The notes beneath the pieces were generated by a model. That model searched no databases, was not told the origin of the DNA, and saw only the letters and a program-made list of their open reading frames with translations. Source: an uncultured Bacilli bacterium (GTDB lineage: Bacteria; Bacillota_I; Bacilli_A; RF39; UBA660). Taken from it: a DNA stretch of 9,471 bases. Made by a program: the position numbers and the translations under genes. Below are positions 6,929-9,471 of the stretch, piece after piece; the stretch's first letter is position 1, and every line of letters begins with the position of its first letter. Location of the stretch: contig CANRJI010000036.1 in the NCBI GenBank assembly GCA_947630885.1, positions 1 to 9,471 on the forward strand. The letters are read 5' to 3'.

Positions 6929-7174
6929 TTATCCCACTAGCGGATTAAAGAATAATAATAAGAAACAAAAGGCAAATAGAAATAATAAGAATATGGCAAA
7001 GATGATAAGTATGGTCATTATTGAGTGAACGACATCATTTTTAGTTTCAGGATTGCGACCTACTGCTTCCGCTACTCGACCACCTAACAAGCCAACTCCA
7101 AGCCCTAAACCCAAAAAGGCAAGACCAACCATAATTCCTATTCCTATTGCAGTTGCGGATAAAATACTTTCCAT
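6929..7174 (-). CDS. atpE: F-type c-like proteolipid lacking the ion-binding carboxylate
   Basis: Subunit c normally forms the membrane rotor ring that carries protons or sodium ions. This 81-residue protein has the two-helix hairpin. Helix 1 (about 8-32) has the packed glycines GLGLGVGLLGG (22-32). The loop RVAEAVGRNPETK (33-45) matches the family pattern (xxxEGxARQPE). Helix 2 (about 51-76) has no Asp, Glu, Lys, Arg or His. An ungapped alignment from the Pro in the loop puts Ala60 where the essential Asp/Glu should be, and one residue of slippage would put Ile61 there. Helix 2 is instead rich in Phe (eight) and Leu. The ring-forming features thus seem kept and the ion site lost. The strong ribosome site at 7182-7187 fits a subunit needed in many copies. 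An intact reading frame in a tight operon argues against a pseudogene. Confidence 0.88.
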   Translation of the reverse strand: MESILSATAIGIGIMVGLAFLGLGLGVGLLGGRVAEAVGRNPETKNDVVHSIMTILIIFAIFLLFLFAFCFLLLFFNPLVG

Positions 7175-7181
7175 AATAACT

Positions 7182-7187
7182 CCTCCT
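7182..7187 (-). promoter_or_regulatory. Consensus ribosome binding site of the c-like gene
   Basis: AGGAGG (7182-7187, followed by AG) lies 7 nt before the ATG at 7174, in the 13-nt gap after the X1 stop. It is the strongest ribosome site in the operon. High translation of c is normal in F-type operons because many copies form the ring. Confidence 0.75.
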
Positions 7188-7925
7188 CTATATTTTTCCT
7201 ATTTCTTTATCAATATTAATTATTCGACTATCTGTATTAGTATAATAACATACCTTATCAATTTCTGATAATCGAACAACATAACGAATATTCGATCCTT
7301 CAATATATAGTTTCATAATATCAGGTAATTTCTCACGAATACGAATAATATATTTTTCACTATTTTGATTAAAATCGGTAGGTGATATTTTTTCATCAGT
7401 AATAGCATCTACTACTACTTTATTACTATCAGTAGGTAATTTTATATATTCATTAAAAATATCAGTAGCAATACTTTTATAATTTTTATTTACTTTTTCT
7501 AATAGTTCCTCGTCACTTATAACTTGATTCTTTCTAATATCAACATTTAAAGTTATAACTTCTTCATAATTAGGTAACGTATACTTTAGTTTTACCGAAA
7601 GAATATCACCATTTATTTCTTTATTAATATCAATATTTAATACACTATTACTCTTCATAAAATCAGTTTGTTTTTGCACAAAAGAAGAACCAATATCATC
7701 ATCAATATTATTTAAATAGAGAATATTTCCCTTCATGTAGGTATAATCACTTACTTTATTACTAATTACTCGGTCATCTCCATAATAAGATTTCCCATAT
7801 TTATGATTATAAGCATAGATCCAATAAGTAATTAAAGCTGCAATAATACACATAACCATGGTAAAAATAAGAACTAATTTTTTAATATCAGTTTGATAGT
7901 TATTTCCCTTTTTTTTCTTTTTCAT
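7188..7925 (-). CDS. X1: membrane-anchored protein with large extracellular domain, first gene of the F1-like operon
   Basis: I do not recognise this 245-residue protein with confidence. A basic start (MKKKKKGNNY) is followed by one membrane helix (about 17-37) and a domain of some 205 residues. The positive-inside rule puts that domain outside the cell. It has mixed alpha/beta character, for example LKYTLPNYEEVITLNVDI and KYIIRIREKLP. A distant likeness to DUF3298/RsiV-type extracytoplasmic domains (LNVDIRKNQVISDEELL) is possible but weak. It has one outside cysteine (226) and no lipobox. The start has AGGAAC 4 nt upstream. It holds the first position, directly before c, where atpB (subunit a) belongs in normal operons, yet it has one span rather than five or six and no LxLRLFGN-like motif. 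It could be the outer partner of the motor. Confidence 0.86.
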   Translation of the reverse strand: MKKKKKGNNYQTDIKKLVLIFTMVMCIIAALITYWIYAYNHKYGKSYYGDDRVISNKVSDYTYMKGNILYLNNIDDDIGSSFVQKQTDFMKSNSVLNIDINKEINGDILSVKLKYTLPNYEEVITLNVDIRKNQVISDEELLEKVNKNYKSIATDIFNEYIKLPTDSNKVVVDAITDEKISPTDFNQNSEKYIIRIREKLPDIMKLYIEGSNIRYVVRLSEIDKVCYYTNTDSRIINIDKEIGKI

Positions 7926-7951
7926 AAAGTTCCTACTTTCCTACTATATTT

Positions 7952-7980
7952 AGTATAGCATTTTAGATTTCATAAGTCAA
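7952..7980 (-). promoter_or_regulatory. Main promoter of the F1-like operon
   Basis: On the minus strand, TTGACT (7975-7980) and TATACT (7952-7957) are separated by exactly 17 nt, with TGC before the -10 (an extended -10). It lies about 27 nt upstream of the X1 start, and transcription should begin near 7945. A short dyad (CTATA-N5-TATAG) overlaps the -10 and the expected start site. It is AT-rich and may be chance. Confidence 0.82.
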
Positions 7981-8026
7981 TTACAATTTTAGGTTTCATT
8001 ACTAGTATTTTCTCCACTATAAGGCA

Positions 8027-8055
8027 TTAAAAAACTAGTTATAACTAACCAGTTT
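8027..8055 (-). terminator. Rho-independent terminator of the DUF285 repeat gene
   Basis: On the minus strand, AAACTGGTTA-GTTA-TAACTAGTTT forms a 10-bp stem (one G-U pair) with a 4-nt loop at 8032-8055. The six T's run on from the stem (8029-8034). It lies 30 nt after the stop at 8086 and upstream of the 7952-7980 promoter, so it separates the repeat gene from the motor operon. Confidence 0.75.
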
Positions 8056-8085
8056 ATTAAATAAAGTATTCAGCAATTCTTTATA

Positions 8086-9471
8086 CTAAGCATTATACAC
8101 TGTAACATTAGCTAAATTTGGGAAGCGTTCTAAAAGTAGATCTCTAGTTGCTTCGTCTTTAACAATTATAGTAAAGTACGAAAAATTTACTCCCACAAAT
8201 AAGTTATTTAAATTTGTACTTTTACTAAAATCAAATTTTTTCATGTTTACTTCTACTTTTTTAGATAAATTTGACATCCCAAAAAACATAGCATTTGTCT
8301 CAATAAGACCTTCTGTCGTAAAATTGCCTAAATCTAATTTGGTTAAATTGCTACATCCACGAAACATATAAGTTACATCAGCTAATTTGGGTGTATAGAA
8401 ACTACTTAGGTCTAGATTAATTAAACTATTGCATCCATAAAACATAGTAGCCATTGTTGTTACTTGAGAGGTATTAAAATGGCTTAAATCTAAATCTGTT
8501 AAACTATTGCATCCATAAAACATACTATCCATTTTTGTTACATTTAAGGTATTAAAATTGTCGATATCTAAGTTAGTTAAATTATTACAGTTACTAAACA
8601 TTCTACTCATGTACATTACTTGAGAGGTATTAAATGTATGCAATTCCAAACTAGTTAAACTGTTACATCCTTCAAACATTCCACTCATATCAGTTACATT
8701 TGAGGTGTCGAATGTATGTATGTCTATACTGATTAGACTACCGCAACCAGAAAACATATATGCCATTGTTGTTGCCTGCGGTGTATTAAAATGCTCTAAA
8801 TTTATTGATTGCAAACTACTGCAATTCCAAAACATACGATTTGCATGTGTTAAACTAATAGGCACAAAACTACTCAAATCTAATTTTTCTAAACTGCTAC
8901 ATCCTCGAAACATATCATACATACTAGTAACACTAGTTACATCAAAATGATCAAGATTTATAATTTTTAAAGATTTACAATCCATAAACATACCTTGCAT
9001 AGAGGTTACACTAATCGTATTAAAACTACTTAAATCTAATTCCAATAAACTACAACCAATAAACATATTTTGCATACTTGTTACTTTTTCAGTATTAAAT
9101 TGAGATACATCTAAATCATTCAAACTAGAACATCCATTAAACATACTAGACATATTTCTTACATTTTCAGTTTTAAACTGCTGTAAATCGAGTGATGATA
9201 TATTACTACAACTAGCGAACATTCCAGACATATATATTACATTCGAAGTATCAAATGAGCTTACATTTAACTCTGTTAAACTACTACATCCAGAAAACAT
9301 GCTTTGCATTGTTGTTGCTTCACTAGTATTGAAATTATTAAAATTAATCGTTTGAACACCAATCATGTTAAAAAAGATACTCTGTAAATTTTTACTATAT
9401 ATTTCGGCTTCACTTCCAATATATAAATCATATGTTTCATCATTATTATCGGTTATCCATCCTTTAATATA
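8086..9471 (-). CDS. DUF285/BspA-like leucine-rich-repeat surface protein, C-terminal part (cut by window edge)
   Basis: The frame is open from the right edge to the stop at 8086 (461 residues visible), and the true start lies outside. The ATG at 9366 is internal: the preceding in-frame sequence WITDNNDETYDLYIGSEAE is typical of the stretch before such repeats. About 14 repeats of 26 residues follow, with consensus FNTSxVTxMxxMFxGCxSLxxLDLS; the 14th is degenerate. This is the DUF285 pattern known from Mycoplasma and Bacillota surface proteins. Each of units 1-13 has a Cys at position 16. Unit 4 is one residue short, and units 7 and 13 have lost the NTS/VT motif. A C-terminal cap (SYFTIIVKDEATRDLLLE, ending TVYNA) closes the solenoid. 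There is no LPXTG or C-terminal membrane anchor, so attachment would need to be at the unseen N-terminus. Adhesion or protein binding is a family-based guess. Confidence 0.9.
   Translation of the reverse strand, partial: YIKGWITDNNDETYDLYIGSEAEIYSKNLQSIFFNMIGVQTINFNNFNTSEATTMQSMFSGCSSLTELNVSSFDTSNVIYMSGMFASCSNISSLDLQQFKTENVRNMSSMFNGCSSLNDLDVSQFNTEKVTSMQNMFIGCSLLELDLSSFNTISVTSMQGMFMDCKSLKIINLDHFDVTSVTSMYDMFRGCSSLEKLDLSSFVPISLTHANRMFWNCSSLQSINLEHFNTPQATTMAYMFSGCGSLISIDIHTFDTSNVTDMSGMFEGCNSLTSLELHTFNTSQVMYMSRMFSNCNNLTNLDIDNFNTLNVTKMDSMFYGCNSLTDLDLSHFNTSQVTTMATMFYGCNSLINLDLSSFYTPKLADVTYMFRGCSNLTKLDLGNFTTEGLIETNAMFFGMSNLSKKVEVNMKKFDFSKSTNLNNLFVGVNFSYFTIIVKDEATRDLLLERFPNLANVTVYNA
8087..9336 (-). 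repeat. Array of about 14 units, 78-bp period, encoding DUF285 leucine-rich repeats
   Basis: The protein repeats of 26 residues are mirrored in DNA. A 26-nt stretch is identical at 8421-8446 and 8499-8524, exactly 78 nt apart. A 19-nt stretch is identical at 8460-8478 and 8616-8634, exactly 156 nt (two units) apart. Units nearer the N-terminus are more diverged, so the identical central units suggest recent duplication or conversion. The last part of the interval is the degenerate final unit and cap. Confidence 0.85.

Noticed and set aside
6929..7174. The c-like gene as a decayed pseudogene
   Set aside because: It has an intact frame, normal length, a consensus ribosome site and preserved glycine and loop motifs. 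The change is confined to helix 2.
7053..7268. Plus-strand open frame of 71 codons
   Set aside because: It is antisense to the c-like gene and the end of X1; its Pro/Lys-rich sequence just mirrors the Gly-rich helix codons on the other strand.
8705..8950. Plus-strand open frame of 81 codons
   Set aside because: It is antisense to the DUF285 repeats and arises from repeat composition.
8087..9336. CRISPR array as an explanation of the regular 78-bp repeats
   Set aside because: The whole stretch is one open frame with a protein repeat of matching period, and there are no unique spacers between constant repeats.
9364..9366. ATG at 9366 as the start of the DUF285 repeat gene
   Set aside because: The frame is open to the window edge, and the upstream residues are typical of this family, so the gene continues beyond the window.

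Overview
The window is AT-rich, and every supported gene is on the minus strand. Three features suggest a low-GC Bacillota lineage: strong AGGAGG-type ribosome sites, TTGnnn-N17-TATAnT promoters, and SipW-type (TasA/camelysin-like) signal peptides next to a DUF285 repeat protein. An uncultured gut Bacilli relative of the Mollicutes is a reasonable guess, but there is no rRNA or other taxonomic marker to confirm it. Tryptophan is encoded by TGG throughout and one gene (1087-1971) appears to stop at TGA, so the standard bacterial code fits better than the Mycoplasma code.

The core is a compact nine-gene operon, 7925 down to 1087, read from a good extended -10 promoter at 7952-7980. In transcription order it holds X1 (one membrane span, large outside domain), an F-type c-like proteolipid, a b-like stalk fused to a delta-like tail, alpha, beta, a short epsilon, X2 (about five membrane spans), gamma, and X3 (soluble, coiled coil). 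Neighbouring genes overlap or are at most 13 nt apart. The F1 head looks catalytically intact: beta has Walker A, the catalytic Glu and a near-DELSEED motif, and alpha has its P-loop and the arginine finger.

The membrane sector is abnormal. The c-like subunit keeps the glycine-rich first helix and the polar loop, but its second helix has no acidic residue where the ion-binding Asp/Glu should be. No recognisable subunit a (atpB) is present, and X1 occupies the place where it would normally sit. Gamma has moved to a position after epsilon and X2. The simplest reading is an ATP-driven F1-like motor whose membrane part no longer moves ions by the known mechanism. It may pass torque to, or be anchored by, X1, X2 and X3. 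This is the candidate new system in the window.

Right flank (8086-9471): the C-terminal part of a DUF285/BspA-like leucine-rich-repeat surface protein with about 14 units of 26 residues, ended by a hairpin terminator at 8027-8055. Left flank (1-1030): two small secreted proteins with SipW-type signal peptides, the leftmost cut by the window edge, each with its own promoter. The motor operon therefore lies between predicted cell-surface genes.
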